Source: an uncultured delta proteobacterium (GTDB taxonomy: Bacteria > Desulfobacterota > Desulfovibrionia > Desulfovibrionales > Desulfovibrionaceae). From it: DNA of 64,000 nt. The stretch spans positions 1 to 64,000 of the forward strand of contig CAIMRY010000029.1 in the NCBI GenBank assembly GCA_903843965.1. The letters run 5' to 3'. The notes under the pieces were generated by a model. The model did no database searches. It was not told where the DNA came from and worked only from the letters and a program-made list of their open reading frames with translations. Positions within the stretch are counted from its first letter, which is position 1; each line of letters starts with the position of its first letter. A program made the translations under genes and the position numbers. This document shows, in pieces, positions 17,953 through 26,814 of the stretch.

Positions 17953-18741
17953 CTAGGAATGCTTCTTGGCGGCACCGGGCTTGCCGGTGGCGGCGTAGTT
18001 GTCGCCCAGTTTGCGCACCCACTCGCGCTTGCTCACGTAGTAGACCTGGGGATTCAGGCCAAGCTTCTCAAGCAGGCGGAAGGCGTCTTTGCCCTGAGCC
18101 AAATCGAACACCTTGTGTTCCTTGTTCTTCACATCGCCGAAGCTGATGGCGCCCGTGGGGCAGATTTCAGCGCAGGCGGGCATGTACGCGCCATCGGCCA
18201 GCTCGTTCGGCTTGCCGCCTTCCTGACGGGCCTTTTCCTTGGCCTGCATGAACCGGGTGTGGCAGAAGTTGCACTTCTCGACCACGCCACGCGGACGTGC
18301 GGAGGTGCTCGGAGAAAGCGCCTTCTCCATGCCCTTCGGGAAGATGGGATCCTCCCAGTTGAAGTAGCGGGCATGGTACGGGCAGGCCGCCATGCAGTAC
18401 CGGCAGCCGATGCAGCGCGGATAGATCTGGCTGACGATGCCGCCTTCCTCGTTCTTTTCCGTGGCCACGACCGGGCACACCGGCACGCAGGCGGGGTTGC
18501 CGCACTGCATGCAGGGGCGCGGCAGATAGGCCACTTCCGCCTCGGCGCCGGACTTGCCGTTGTTCAGTTCAAACACGAGAACCCAGCTCAGGGTGCGCAG
18601 CTTGTTGGACGCATCCACCATGGGGGCGATGTTGTTCTCAACCTGGCAGGCAGTCATGCACGCGCCGCAGCCCGTACACTTGTCCAGGTCGATGACCATA
18701 CCCCATGTGACTTTGAATTCTTTGGTAGCTCCGTGTGACAT
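17953..18741 (-). CDS. qrcC: Qrc complex iron-sulfur subunit QrcC
   Basis: A 262-residue ferredoxin-type subunit with cysteine clusters CTGCGACMTAC, CMQCGNPACVPVCP, CIGCRYCMAACP, CNFC and CAEICPTGA, enough for several [4Fe-4S] clusters. It lacks a signal of its own and would be carried with the Tat-exported QrcB to the periplasmic face. It connects the cytochrome subunit to the NrfD-like membrane subunit. The ATG at 18741 lies 13 bp after the qrcB stop. Confidence 0.9.
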   Translation of the reverse strand: MSHGATKEFKVTWGMVIDLDKCTGCGACMTACQVENNIAPMVDASNKLRTLSWVLVFELNNGKSGAEAEVAYLPRPCMQCGNPACVPVCPVVATEKNEEGGIVSQIYPRCIGCRYCMAACPYHARYFNWEDPIFPKGMEKALSPSTSARPRGVVEKCNFCHTRFMQAKEKARQEGGKPNELADGAYMPACAEICPTGAISFGDVKNKEHKVFDLAQGKDAFRLLEKLGLNPQVYYVSKREWVRKLGDNYAATGKPGAAKKHS

Positions 18742-18754
18742 GTGGTGATTCCCC

Positions 18755-20812
18755 CTAGATCTTGGCGACGGTGACGGTGGAGCCAGCCCACACCTTCAGG
18801 CCCGTGCCTGCTTCGTCGCTCACCGTGAGGATCTTGTAGACGTTATCGCCCTTGCCCTTGGTGAACTCGTCCCAAGCGCTGCGGCCAAAGCCCATAAGCA
18901 CGGCAACCGTGCCAGGGGCAACGCCCTCGTTCAGGTGAACGCGGGCCTTCATCTCGCCCTTGCCAGCGCTGAGCTTGACCTTGGCGCCCTCGGCCACTCC
19001 GGCCTTCTTGGCCGTGTCCGCGCTCATCTGGACAAAGAGGTCCTTGCCCAAGAGCTCGGTGTTGCGCACGGCCAACAGGTTGGCGGGCGGGGTGGCCAGG
19101 GTGGCGCTGCCGTAAGCCTGGTTGCTCATGGGAGCCAGGGCCAGGGTCTTGCTGTCCAGCGTGACCGGGGCGACCTTGGCCAGGGCGCTTGCGCCCAGGT
19201 TCAAAGCGCCGCCCTTGGGCTCGCCGTTCCAGATGCCGCCAGCGGCCAGCGCGTCGAAGTCCGCGCCCAGAGCCTTGGCCTTGGCCTTGATCACGTCGGC
19301 ATAGGTCTCAAAGCCCAGGGTCAGGCCGAGCTTGCCAGCCGCGCCCAGGAGCACGTCCACCGGGTCCTTGCAGTCCATGACCGGTTTCTTCACCACCGGT
19401 GCGCCCACGAGGTACGTGGGCTTGGCCACGCCGTAGGGATTCAGGACGTCGTCGTAGCGCTCGAACGGATGCGGGGCGGGCAGGATGAGGTCGCACAGGG
19501 CTGCGGTCTCGTCCATGTACGTGCTGAAGGAGACCTTGAAGGCGATGTTGCCCAGGGCCTTGGCCATGTCATCGGCCTGGGGCAGGGCGTAGGCCGGGTT
19601 GGCCGCGTACACGATGAGCGCGCCCGGAGCGGCCTTGCCCGTGGAGACCTCGGCCAGGAAGCTCGCGGCGTCCTTGTCCGAAGCGCCGACACCGCCGACA
19701 GCCCTGGGGGCGGCAGGCAGAAGCGTCATGCCGCCGCCAACGCGGCCCAGCAGGACGTTGAGCGAGGCGCCGGCCACGAAGTCAAGGGCGCCCGCGCCCT
19801 GGCCGAAGGAGGCTCCGGCGATGACCAACGGGGCCTTGGCGGCCCTGATCAGGGCGGCCAGCTCCTTCATGGACTCGGCCTTGAGGCCGGTGGCCTTCTC
19901 CACTTCCTCCACCGTGTGCTTGGCCGCCAGGGCCTTGTACTCGGCAAAGTCAGAGGCGGAGGACACAGCGCCCGCGCCGATGAGCAGGTTGGCCAGGCCC
20001 AGCGCGAAGGCCGCAGTGGCCTGGGGCGGAACCGGCAGGAACTTGTCGCTCACGGCGGCGGTGTGGTTCAGCACCGGACCGGCATAGACGAACTTGGCGG
20101 TGGCCGCTGCGCCGGTGGGGCGCGTGGCGGCAAAGGCCTTCTGGTTGGCCACGGTGGGGCCCCAGGAATCCAGCGCGTCCGCGCCGATCATGAGCACCAG
20201 GTCCGCGCCCGCGATGTCGAAGCCGGGCTGGCCGGAGCCGCCCATGAGCTTGACGCCCTTCTCGGCCACGAACTTCTCGCTCGGCATCATGTAGTAGCCA
20301 GCATTGCCCAGCCCGCCCAGCAGGCCGGAGATGACCTCGCCTGCGGTGCCGGTCTCGTCGCCGCTGATGGCGGCGATCTTTCCGGCCTGGCCCTTGAGCA
20401 CGCCGAGCTTCTCAACCAGGAGCGCCTCGGCGTCCTCCCACTTGATGGCCTCGAACTTGCCCTCGCCCACCTTTTTCAGGGGCGACTTGACGCGGGCCGG
20501 GCTGTACATGAGCTGGGCGCCAGCCGCGCACACGGGGCACACGCCGCCCTTGCTCATGGGATTGGCGGTGTTGCCCGCCACGGCAAAGGGAAGCCCGCCA
20601 ACCGTCTTGACCTTGACGGCGCAACCGGCGGGGCAAAGTTTGCTCAGAGCGGCCTTGGCTTTCACCTCGCCCGTGTTCAGGCGAGGAATCCACGGCCAGT
20701 TCTGGGACCAGATGGATACATCATCCAGGCTCTTCCAGATGACAGGCGTGAACAGGGTGCCTGCAACGCCTCCCACGACGATTTTGACGAATCCTCTACG
20801 ATCCAAACCCAT
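18755..20812 (-). CDS. qrcB: Qrc complex molybdopterin-oxidoreductase-like subunit QrcB
   Basis: A 685-residue member of the complex iron-sulfur molybdoenzyme family. The ATG at 20812 follows GAGGGG and opens MGLDRRGFVKIVVGG, a twin-arginine signal. Near the N-terminus are the spaced cysteines LCPAGCAVKV and GGVCPVC. Published work on Qrc describes QrcB as related to molybdoenzymes yet lacking the molybdenum cofactor. The sequence here is shorter and more divergent than catalytic relatives, which agrees, but absence of the cofactor cannot be shown from sequence alone. It is the structural core of the periplasmic arm, between qrcA and qrcC. Confidence 0.88.
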   Translation of the reverse strand: MGLDRRGFVKIVVGGVAGTLFTPVIWKSLDDVSIWSQNWPWIPRLNTGEVKAKAALSKLCPAGCAVKVKTVGGLPFAVAGNTANPMSKGGVCPVCAAGAQLMYSPARVKSPLKKVGEGKFEAIKWEDAEALLVEKLGVLKGQAGKIAAISGDETGTAGEVISGLLGGLGNAGYYMMPSEKFVAEKGVKLMGGSGQPGFDIAGADLVLMIGADALDSWGPTVANQKAFAATRPTGAAATAKFVYAGPVLNHTAAVSDKFLPVPPQATAAFALGLANLLIGAGAVSSASDFAEYKALAAKHTVEEVEKATGLKAESMKELAALIRAAKAPLVIAGASFGQGAGALDFVAGASLNVLLGRVGGGMTLLPAAPRAVGGVGASDKDAASFLAEVSTGKAAPGALIVYAANPAYALPQADDMAKALGNIAFKVSFSTYMDETAALCDLILPAPHPFERYDDVLNPYGVAKPTYLVGAPVVKKPVMDCKDPVDVLLGAAGKLGLTLGFETYADVIKAKAKALGADFDALAAGGIWNGEPKGGALNLGASALAKVAPVTLDSKTLALAPMSNQAYGSATLATPPANLLAVRNTELLGKDLFVQMSADTAKKAGVAEGAKVKLSAGKGEMKARVHLNEGVAPGTVAVLMGFGRSAWDEFTKGKGDNVYKILTVSDEAGTGLKVWAGSTVTVAKI

Positions 20813-20828
20813 CTTAAGCACCCCTCTT

Positions 20829-21413
20829 TTACTTGTGGCAGACGTGGCAGGCGTTGCTGACAGCCTTCTCTGCATGGCAGCGCTCGCACTGCCACATCTT
20901 CATGGTCTGCTTGCTGTACCCGGACAGCCTGTTTTCATAGTAGACCGGCGGAGTGTCCGTCTTGCCAACATCGAGGTGGCACTTCCCGCACTCGATCTCC
21001 TTGTGGGCATTGTGGCTGAAGAAGACGTTGTCCGGCTGCTTCTGGTAGATGAGCCAGGGAACTTCCTTGCCCTTCTGACCATACTGCTCGACGTAGACCT
21101 TCTCAGCCGGGTCGCTGCCGACAACGTCAGCATGGCACTCCTGGCACTTCTCGTTCTTCGGCAGGCCAGCGTACGATCCGTCGTCGCGGAAGGCATGGCA
21201 GCTGTCGCACTCCATGCCCTGTTCCTGGTGAATCTTGTGACTGAACCGGACGGGTTGAACCTTCTTGCTGTAGAGCAAGTTAGGGAAAAGCACCCAGCCC
21301 GCGATCACTGCGGCCACAAAGCCGATCAAGAAGGGAAGAGCCCCTCCACACCCCTTGCACTGTTTCTTTTCCTCCATAACCTCGCCCCACAACTCCTGTA
21401 GTTTCTGGTCCAT
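20829..21413 (-). CDS. qrcA: Qrc complex multihaem cytochrome c subunit QrcA
   Basis: A 194-residue membrane-anchored cytochrome, the first gene of the operon. A hydrophobic segment (LPFLIGFVAAVIAGWVLF) anchors it. Five CxxCH haem sites are visible: CDSCH, CQECH, CGKCH, CERCH and CHVCH. Six haems c have been described for the family, and CKGCGG ahead of the anchor is the only other paired-cysteine motif I see. The start is uncertain: ATG at 21413 (MDQKLQEL), or ATG at 21377 (MEEKKQCKG) which resembles other QrcA N-termini but has its SD very close. The role is to accept electrons from type I cytochrome c3 and feed the complex. Confidence 0.87.
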   Translation of the reverse strand: MDQKLQELWGEVMEEKKQCKGCGGALPFLIGFVAAVIAGWVLFPNLLYSKKVQPVRFSHKIHQEQGMECDSCHAFRDDGSYAGLPKNEKCQECHADVVGSDPAEKVYVEQYGQKGKEVPWLIYQKQPDNVFFSHNAHKEIECGKCHLDVGKTDTPPVYYENRLSGYSKQTMKMWQCERCHAEKAVSNACHVCHK

Positions 21414-21482
21414 ATTTCGCCACGGAAAACTGCGTTCTCATACTTGACTGCGCTTTTGCGTGTCAAGAGCTTACGAAAAAAT

Positions 21483-22973
21483 TCACGAGTTCCCCTGCTT
21501 CACCCTGCCGTACACGTCGTCAAACCGGACGATGTCATCCTCCTCAAGATATGGGCCGCTCTGAATCTCAATGATTTCAAGCGATACCTTGCCAGGATTG
21601 GCCAGGCGGTGCGTTGTCGCCTTGCCGATGTCTATGGCTTGGTTCTCCACCAAAAGGCGCTCCTCCCCGCCAATCTCAACCAGGGCCGTGCCCGCGATGA
21701 CAACCCAATGCTCGCTTCGGTGATGGTGCATCTGCAGGCTCAAACGCGCGCCCGGAAGCACCTCGATGCGCTTGATCTTGTAGAACTGGCCTTCCTCCAG
21801 CACGGAGTAGCTGCCCCAGGGCCGCTTCACGGTGAGGTGGTTCTCCACCAGTTGGCTGCCCTGGGCTTTCAGCAGGGCCACGATCTCCTTGACCCGCTGC
21901 ACCCCCTCGTGAGGGCAGGCCAGGGTGGCGTCCCTGGTCTGGACCATGATCATGTTCGACATGCCCACCGCAGCCAGCTTGCCGCCCTTGGAGATAAGCA
22001 GGCAGTCGCGGCAGTCCAGCGCCAGCACGTCGCCCTGGATGACGTTGCCGTCCGCGTCCTTTTTGCCCAGCCGGTACACGGCCTCCCAGTTGCCCAGGTC
22101 GTCCCAGTCGAACAGGGCCTGGACCACGGCGATGCCGCTGATCTTCTCCACGATGCCGTAGTCCATGGAAATGTTCGGCAGGCCCGCGTAGCCCTGGGCC
22201 ATGGGCCGCTCGGCCCGGTCCGCCCACCAGTCCCAGAGCCTGGGCTCAAAGTCCTTTACTGCGGCCAGAAATTCGCGCACGCGGAACACGAACATGCCGC
22301 TGTTCCAGTAGTGCCGCCCGCTTTGCACAAACTCCAGGGCCTTTTCCAGGCGCGGTTTTTCAATGAACCGCACAACGTCAAAGGCGCCGCCGCCCAGCGC
22401 CTCGCCCCGCTCGATGTAGCCGTAGCCGGTCTCGGGCTGGGACGGGGTCACGCCAAAGGTCACGAACCGGCCCCCTGCAGCCAGGTCCAGGCCCTGGGTG
22501 ACCGAACGCACCCAGGCCTCCTGGTCCGCGATCAGGTGGTCCGAGGGGAACACGCCGACCAGGGCCATGCCCATCTCCGCGCCCATCTCCGCGCCAGTCT
22601 CCTCGTCGCCCGCCACTTCACCCAGGGACACGATGCGCTCCAGGGCCAGCAATGTGGCGGGCAGGGTGTTCCTGGCCGTGGGCTCGGCCAGCACGCGGCT
22701 GTCCAGGTCGGGGTTGATGGCCCGGATCTGGCTGCGGACCTCGAAGACGTGCTCCTCGTTGGTCACCACCCAGACGTTCTCCGGCGCATAGGCGCCGAGC
22801 ACGCGGGTCACGGTCTGCTGCAGCAGGGTCAGCTCGCCGTTCAGGGCCAAAAGCTGCTTGGGAAAGAGCGTGCGCGAAAGCGGCCACAGCCGCGTGCCCG
22901 AACCCCCGGCCAGGATCACCGCATAGCGGGGCTGGGCCAGGGCTGGCAGGGGTGCGCTCGGCTTTTTCGGCAC
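21483..22973 (-). CDS. manC: Mannose-1-phosphate guanylyltransferase / mannose-6-phosphate isomerase
   Basis: A 496-residue bifunctional enzyme that makes GDP-mannose. The nucleotidyltransferase signature GGSGTRLWPLSR is near residue 22, followed by FPKQ. The C-terminal ~120 residues form the type II isomerase cupin (RPWGSYSVLEEG, LQMHHHRSEHWVV). A GTG at 22973 is the probable start, with GGAGAG upstream. It lies about 37 bp after rfbC on the same strand, so both likely supply activated sugars for lipopolysaccharide or capsule. The function is well supported by motif and length. Confidence 0.92.
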   Translation of the reverse strand: MPKKPSAPLPALAQPRYAVILAGGSGTRLWPLSRTLFPKQLLALNGELTLLQQTVTRVLGAYAPENVWVVTNEEHVFEVRSQIRAINPDLDSRVLAEPTARNTLPATLLALERIVSLGEVAGDEETGAEMGAEMGMALVGVFPSDHLIADQEAWVRSVTQGLDLAAGGRFVTFGVTPSQPETGYGYIERGEALGGGAFDVVRFIEKPRLEKALEFVQSGRHYWNSGMFVFRVREFLAAVKDFEPRLWDWWADRAERPMAQGYAGLPNISMDYGIVEKISGIAVVQALFDWDDLGNWEAVYRLGKKDADGNVIQGDVLALDCRDCLLISKGGKLAAVGMSNMIMVQTRDATLACPHEGVQRVKEIVALLKAQGSQLVENHLTVKRPWGSYSVLEEGQFYKIKRIEVLPGARLSLQMHHHRSEHWVVIAGTALVEIGGEERLLVENQAIDIGKATTHRLANPGKVSLEIIEIQSGPYLEEDDIVRFDDVYGRVKQGNS

Positions 22974-23009
22974 GGTCGGCTCTCCGTTTTGTGGGGTCCC
23001 GGGGCAGCT

Positions 23010-23579
23010 TCAGCCAGCCTTCGGGGCCTCGTAGACAAAGGGTGTGACGAAATCCTTCAAAAACGGCAGCGCGCTGTCCTTGGCCGAGAGCACCGGCGCG
23101 CATTCCGGCCAGGGCACGGCCAGGTCCGGGTCGTTCCAGCGGATGCCCGCGTCGCTGGCTGCGTCATAGGGGGCGTCGACCTTGTAGAGAAACTCCGTGT
23201 CCGGCTCAAGGGTGACATAGCCATGGGCGAACCCGCGCGGGATGAACAGGCGCAGAAAATTCGCGGCGGAAAGCTCCACGCAGAAATTCCGCCCAAAGGT
23301 AGGCGAGCCCCGGCGCAGGTCCACGGCCACGTCGAGCACCCGGCCGCGCACCACCCAGACGAGCTTGGCCTGGGCATGGGGCGGCCTCTGGAAATGCAGC
23401 CCGCGCAGCACCAAGGGCTGGGCGGAATAGGCGTGGTTGTCCTGGACAAAATCCGCGCCGATGCCCAGCCCGGCAAAGGCCGCCCGGTTGTACGACTCCA
23501 GAAAAAAACCGCGTTCGTCCCGAAAGAGCTTCGGCTCAAGCAGCACCAGTTGAGGCAAGCCCGTCTCGATCAGCCGCAT
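23010..23579 (-). CDS. rfbC: dTDP-4-dehydrorhamnose 3,5-epimerase
   Basis: A 189-residue cupin enzyme of dTDP-L-rhamnose synthesis. Family markers are FRDERGFFLESYN, the catalytic histidine His62 in LRGLHFQ, and IPRGFAHGYVTLEPDTEFLYKV. Only the epimerase gene is here; rfbA, rfbB and rfbD must lie elsewhere. The ATG at 23579 is the only plausible start. It precedes manC in the same direction with a 36-bp gap. Confidence 0.92.
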   Translation of the reverse strand: MRLIETGLPQLVLLEPKLFRDERGFFLESYNRAAFAGLGIGADFVQDNHAYSAQPLVLRGLHFQRPPHAQAKLVWVVRGRVLDVAVDLRRGSPTFGRNFCVELSAANFLRLFIPRGFAHGYVTLEPDTEFLYKVDAPYDAASDAGIRWNDPDLAVPWPECAPVLSAKDSALPFLKDFVTPFVYEAPKAG

Positions 23580-23647
23580 CCCTTCCCTCGCCCCCAGTGT
23601 GAATTCGCACAGCCCTATCCGAAAACCTGGCCCAGCACAACAGCCGC

Positions 23648-23842
23648 GTGCGCAGCCAAGGCCGATTGGCAGGCTTCCCTTTCTGCGCGCCCTCTGCTAA
23701 AGGTGCGCCCAGACGGGCTCCATCAGCCAAGGACAAGGCGGCCCAGGCCAAGGCGGACCAGGCCAAGGCGGCCCAGGCCGAAGAGAATCAGGCCGAGGAC
23801 AACCAGGCCGAAGAGGACCAAGGCAACCACGAGGCGCCATGA
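23648..23842 (+). CDS. Possible small repeat peptide coupled to cvpA
   Basis: A 64-residue frame starting with GTG at 23648 and stopping at a TGA that overlaps the cvpA ATG by four bases (ATGA). Its second half is six pentapeptides: KAAQA, KADQA, KAAQA, EENQA, EDNQA, EEDQG. The repeats change mainly at charged positions while Q and A stay fixed, as expected for a translated repeat. Against it: no good ribosome site is seen before the GTG and there is no known family. If it is not translated, the block is simply a degenerate minisatellite in the cvpA leader. Confidence 0.3.
   Translation: MRSQGRLAGFPFCAPSAKGAPRRAPSAKDKAAQAKADQAKAAQAEENQAEDNQAEEDQGNHEAP
23735..23824 (+). repeat. Six 15-bp tandem repeats upstream of cvpA
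   Basis: Units of 15 nt begin at 23735, 23750, 23765, 23780, 23795 and 23810. The first and third are identical (AAGGCGGCCCAGGCC); later units diverge but keep CAGGCC or CAAGGC ends. There are no spacers, so this is not a CRISPR array. Confidence 0.85.
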
Positions 23843-24414
23843 ACTCCCTGGACATCATCATCATCGCCATCGTCTGCCTGGTTGGCTTCCGGGGCTTTCA
23901 CCGCGGGCTCATCAAGGAGGCCGTGTCCCTGTGCTCGATCTTTGTCGGCCTGTTCATGGCCGCGCACCTGCACACCATCTTCGTGCCGCACCTGAAGGTC
24001 TACTTCGCCAACCCGGGCACGGTGCTGGCCCTAAGCTACCTCATCACCTTCCTGGGCACCCTGGTGCTTTTGTGGTTCCTGGTGCGCTTCCTCCAGGGCG
24101 TGCTCAAGCTGGCCATGCTGACCATTGTGGACAAGGCCGCCGGCGCCGCCTTTGGCGTTGTGGAGGGGCTCCTGCTGTCCCTGGTGCTGCTGTTGCTGCT
24201 CAAGGCCATGCTGCCCGGCACCACGGCGGTGAAGAACTCCGCCTTTGCCCAGAAGACCGAGCCCGCGCTGGTGCTCCTGGCCAACTTCACGCCCGCGCCC
24301 ATCCGCGAGACCTTGGAGGAGGGCGGCTTTGCCCTGCCGAGGCCGGCCCAGCTGCCGCCGCCCAGGCCCAAGCACCCGCAGCGGCCCGGCAAGAAGGACC
24401 GCCAGGACATCTGA
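23839..24414 (+). CDS. cvpA: CvpA-family membrane protein
   Basis: A 191-residue inner-membrane protein with four hydrophobic helices. The start MNSLDIIIIAIVCLVGFRGFHRGLI carries the typical R-G-x-x-x-G-L segment of the CvpA family. CvpA was first linked to colicin V production and has since been linked to envelope stress and bile tolerance in other bacteria; the mechanism is unclear. The C-terminal ~35 residues are Pro/Lys-rich and cytoplasmic. mazG follows 77 bp later on the same strand. Confidence 0.85.
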   Translation: MNSLDIIIIAIVCLVGFRGFHRGLIKEAVSLCSIFVGLFMAAHLHTIFVPHLKVYFANPGTVLALSYLITFLGTLVLLWFLVRFLQGVLKLAMLTIVDKAAGAAFGVVEGLLLSLVLLLLLKAMLPGTTAVKNSAFAQKTEPALVLLANFTPAPIRETLEEGGFALPRPAQLPPPRPKHPQRPGKKDRQDI

Positions 24415-24491
24415 CCCGGGCCGCCTGTCACGGGCCGCTCTTGGCCGACCCCTCCCCGCCCTCAACTCCAAAAGACAGGAGACATGCCTTC

Positions 24492-25346
24492 GTGAGCACG
24501 GACAGCCTTTCCCTGGCGAAAATGCAGGACGTCATCGACGCGTTGCTCGGACCCGACGGCTGTCCCTGGGACCGCAAGCAGACCCCGCTTTCGCTGTGCG
24601 ACTATGTCATCGAGGAGGCCTTCGAGCTGGTCTCGGCCATCCGCGCGGGCGACCACGCAGAAACGGCCGAGGAACTGGGCGACGTGCTCTTCCTCCTGCT
24701 CTTCGAGACCACCCTGGCCGCCCAGGCCGGACGCTTCGACCTGGCGGAGGTGGTTGCGGCCAACGCCGCCAAGATGATCCGCCGCCACCCCCACGTCTTC
24801 GGCGACGCCAAGGTGGCCGACCAGGAAGAGCTCTTGCGCAACTGGGAGCGCATCAAGCGCGGGGAAAAGGCGGACAAGGCCGACAAATCCGCCGAGGGCG
24901 AGCAGCCCGGCGCCTTTGACTCCCTGCCCAAGGGGCTGCCGCCGCTTCTGAAGGCCTACCGCATCCACTCCAAGGCCGCGCGCCTGGACTTCACCTGGGC
25001 CACGGACGAAGACGCCCGCGCGCAGTTCGACGCCGAGTGGCGTGAATACGAGCAGGCCTGCGCCAGCGGCAGCCAGGAGCGGATGGAGGAGGAGTTCGGG
25101 GACGCGCTGTTCACGCTCATTGAGCTGGGACGGCGCAAGGGCATCAAGGCCAACGCGGCCCTGGACCGGGCCAACCTGAAGTTCCTGGCGCGCTACGAAC
25201 GCATGGAGGCCCTGGCCCGCGAGCACGGGCTGGACCTTCTGGACATGCCCATGGCGGACAAGGAGCGCCTCTGGGCCGAGGCCAAGACCGGGCTTCAGGC
25301 CGAAGCCGAGGCCGAAAACAGGCCCAAAGGCGCGGACCGGGCCTAG
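24492..25346 (+). CDS. mazG: Nucleoside triphosphate pyrophosphohydrolase MazG
   Basis: A 284-residue house-cleaning enzyme that splits (d)NTPs to NMP and pyrophosphate. Two MazG repeats are present. The first has CPWDRKQT, EEAFEL and EELGDVLFLLLFE with the EExxE/ExxD metal site. The second, near the C-terminus, has EEEFGDALFTL. The GTG at 24492 follows AGGAGA. The linker between repeats contains a Lys/Asp-rich insertion (residues about 120-140). The last bases overlap a convergent ComFB-like gene. Confidence 0.9.
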   Translation: MSTDSLSLAKMQDVIDALLGPDGCPWDRKQTPLSLCDYVIEEAFELVSAIRAGDHAETAEELGDVLFLLLFETTLAAQAGRFDLAEVVAANAAKMIRRHPHVFGDAKVADQEELLRNWERIKRGEKADKADKSAEGEQPGAFDSLPKGLPPLLKAYRIHSKAARLDFTWATDEDARAQFDAEWREYEQACASGSQERMEEEFGDALFTLIELGRRKGIKANAALDRANLKFLARYERMEALAREHGLDLLDMPMADKERLWAEAKTGLQAEAEAENRPKGADRA

Positions 25347-25639
25347 CCCTCGTTGGTGTCCGTGGGGGCCAGCTCCACCTTGTTCACTGCGGCCCGCAGC
25401 TCGCGGATGATCTCCGCGTCGCTGACGGGTTCGCCGATGACGATGGTGCCCTGCTGCCGGTAGCGCGGGGACAGGTTGTTCATGGTCAGGGCGTAGATGT
25501 CCTGGATGTCCAGGTAGCTCGGGTGGTAGTCCAGGTGCTCGGCCAGCACCTGCGGCATGAGCTTGATCACCCGCAGCTCGTTGCGGTTGCGGATGTTCTC
25601 CAGGGAGACGCCAGCCACTTCGTACTTCTTTTGCGCCAT
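25343..25639 (-). CDS. ComFB-like (late competence) family protein
   Basis: A 98-residue protein with the ComFB pattern: IRNRNELRVIKLMPQVL, then YLDIQDIYALTMNNLSPRY. Bacillus ComFB is linked to competence; in most other phyla the role is unknown, and some homologues have been linked to cyclic-di-nucleotide signalling. The cysteines present in many relatives before the D-x-x-A-L motif are absent here. The gene runs against mazG and their stops overlap by four bases. Confidence 0.7.
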   Translation of the reverse strand: MAQKKYEVAGVSLENIRNRNELRVIKLMPQVLAEHLDYHPSYLDIQDIYALTMNNLSPRYRQQGTIVIGEPVSDAEIIRELRAAVNKVELAPTDTNEG

Positions 25640-25743
25640 GCCGCGCCCTCCGTGGGGTTGGGTTGCGCCAAGGCCCGGCCCGCGAGATGCGGACCGGGCA
25701 AAGCTGGCTTGAATCTAGCTCATGCGCCGCAGGGGCGCAAGCC

Positions 25744-26814
25744 CTAGGCCCCGCTGCTGATGAAGCTGGCCGGGAACTCCATCCGCAGGATGCGCAGGGC
25801 CTCTTCGGCCTTTTCGCGCTCTTCGAAGAAACCGGCCTTCACCGCCAGGTACTCCTTGCCGCCGCGAATCACGCGGGTGATCCTGGCGTTGCCGTACCCG
25901 GACTGCACGAGCCGCTGCTGCACGCGGCGGGCGTTGTCGTCTTGGGCAAAGGCCCCCACCTGCACGGAATACTTGCCGCTCTCGGCCTTTTGGGCGGCCT
26001 TCTGCTCGACCTTCTGCGCGAGCTTCTGCCCAACTTCGGGCGCGGGCTCGGGCCTGGCTGCGGGCGCGGCTTTCGCCACCGGGCGCGGCCTGGCGGCCTC
26101 GGCCAGCATGACCGGGCGTTGGGTCTTGACCTGGGCCTGGGGCCTGGCGGGTTCTTCAACGATGTCCCGCTCGATAATCTGGTGCTTTGGTTTGCGCGCG
26201 GCAGCCTCAGCCAAGGCGAGGTCTGCGGACTTGGCCGCAGGGGCCCCGGTTCTGCCGTTCATGCTGGCAAGGGCCGGATTGTCGCTGATGCCCACCACGC
26301 GCACCTTGGCCACGCCGTTCTCGGCCATGCCGAGCAGCCGCGCCGTGGCATAGGACAGGTCGATGATGCGGCCGTCGATGAAGGGGCCGCGATCGTTGAT
26401 GGTCAGCTCTGTCTCCCGGCCGTTCGCCAGGTTGGTCACGCGGACCTTGGTGCCCAGCGGCAGGGTCTTGTGCGCGGCGGAGATGCCGAACATGTCGTAC
26501 GTCTCGCCGGTGGCTGTCTTCTTGCCATGGAAGTCCGGTCCGTACCAGGAGGCGGTGCCGACCTCGTCGTAGCCCAGGGCGGACTGCATGGGCCAGTAGG
26601 TCACGCCCTTGATGGAGTACGGCTGGAGTTTCGGGTCAACAAAGCCCGGCTCCTTTTGATAGGTCACGCGGGACCGCTCCGAGGCGGCCATCTGGTTCGC
26701 CCGCGCCCCTGTGGGGGCCTCGGACCGGATTGGCTCGGGCGAGCCTGTGGGCAAATAGGCGCACCCCGGCAGGGCGAGCAGGGACAAAAGCACTGCGAAT
26801 CTTTGCAGCTTCAT
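25744..26814 (-). CDS. rlpA: RlpA-like septal lytic transglycosylase with SPOR domain
   Basis: A 356-residue lipoprotein. The ATG at 26814 (MKLQRFAVLL) has GGAGG in front, and the signal ends at the lipobox LPGC. The central double-psi beta-barrel carries GTASWYGPDFHGKKTATGE and ELTINDRGPFIDGRIIDLS, including the catalytic aspartate and glutamate region. A Lys/Ala/Glu-rich linker (residues about 235-280) leads to a C-terminal SPOR domain (YSVQVGAFAQDDNA) that binds denuded glycan at the septum. The role is cleavage of stemless peptidoglycan during daughter-cell separation. Confidence 0.88.
   Translation of the reverse strand: MKLQRFAVLLSLLALPGCAYLPTGSPEPIRSEAPTGARANQMAASERSRVTYQKEPGFVDPKLQPYSIKGVTYWPMQSALGYDEVGTASWYGPDFHGKKTATGETYDMFGISAAHKTLPLGTKVRVTNLANGRETELTINDRGPFIDGRIIDLSYATARLLGMAENGVAKVRVVGISDNPALASMNGRTGAPAAKSADLALAEAAARKPKHQIIERDIVEEPARPQAQVKTQRPVMLAEAARPRPVAKAAPAARPEPAPEVGQKLAQKVEQKAAQKAESGKYSVQVGAFAQDDNARRVQQRLVQSGYGNARITRVIRGGKEYLAVKAGFFEEREKAEEALRILRMEFPASFISSGA

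Noticed and set aside
23735-23824. CRISPR array
   Set aside because: The 15-bp units are directly adjacent without spacers and no cas gene is present.
21444-24491. Plus-strand frame running through manC and rfbC into mazG
   Set aside because: Only the part from 24492 on is protein-like (MazG). The rest is antisense to manC and rfbC and out of frame with cvpA.
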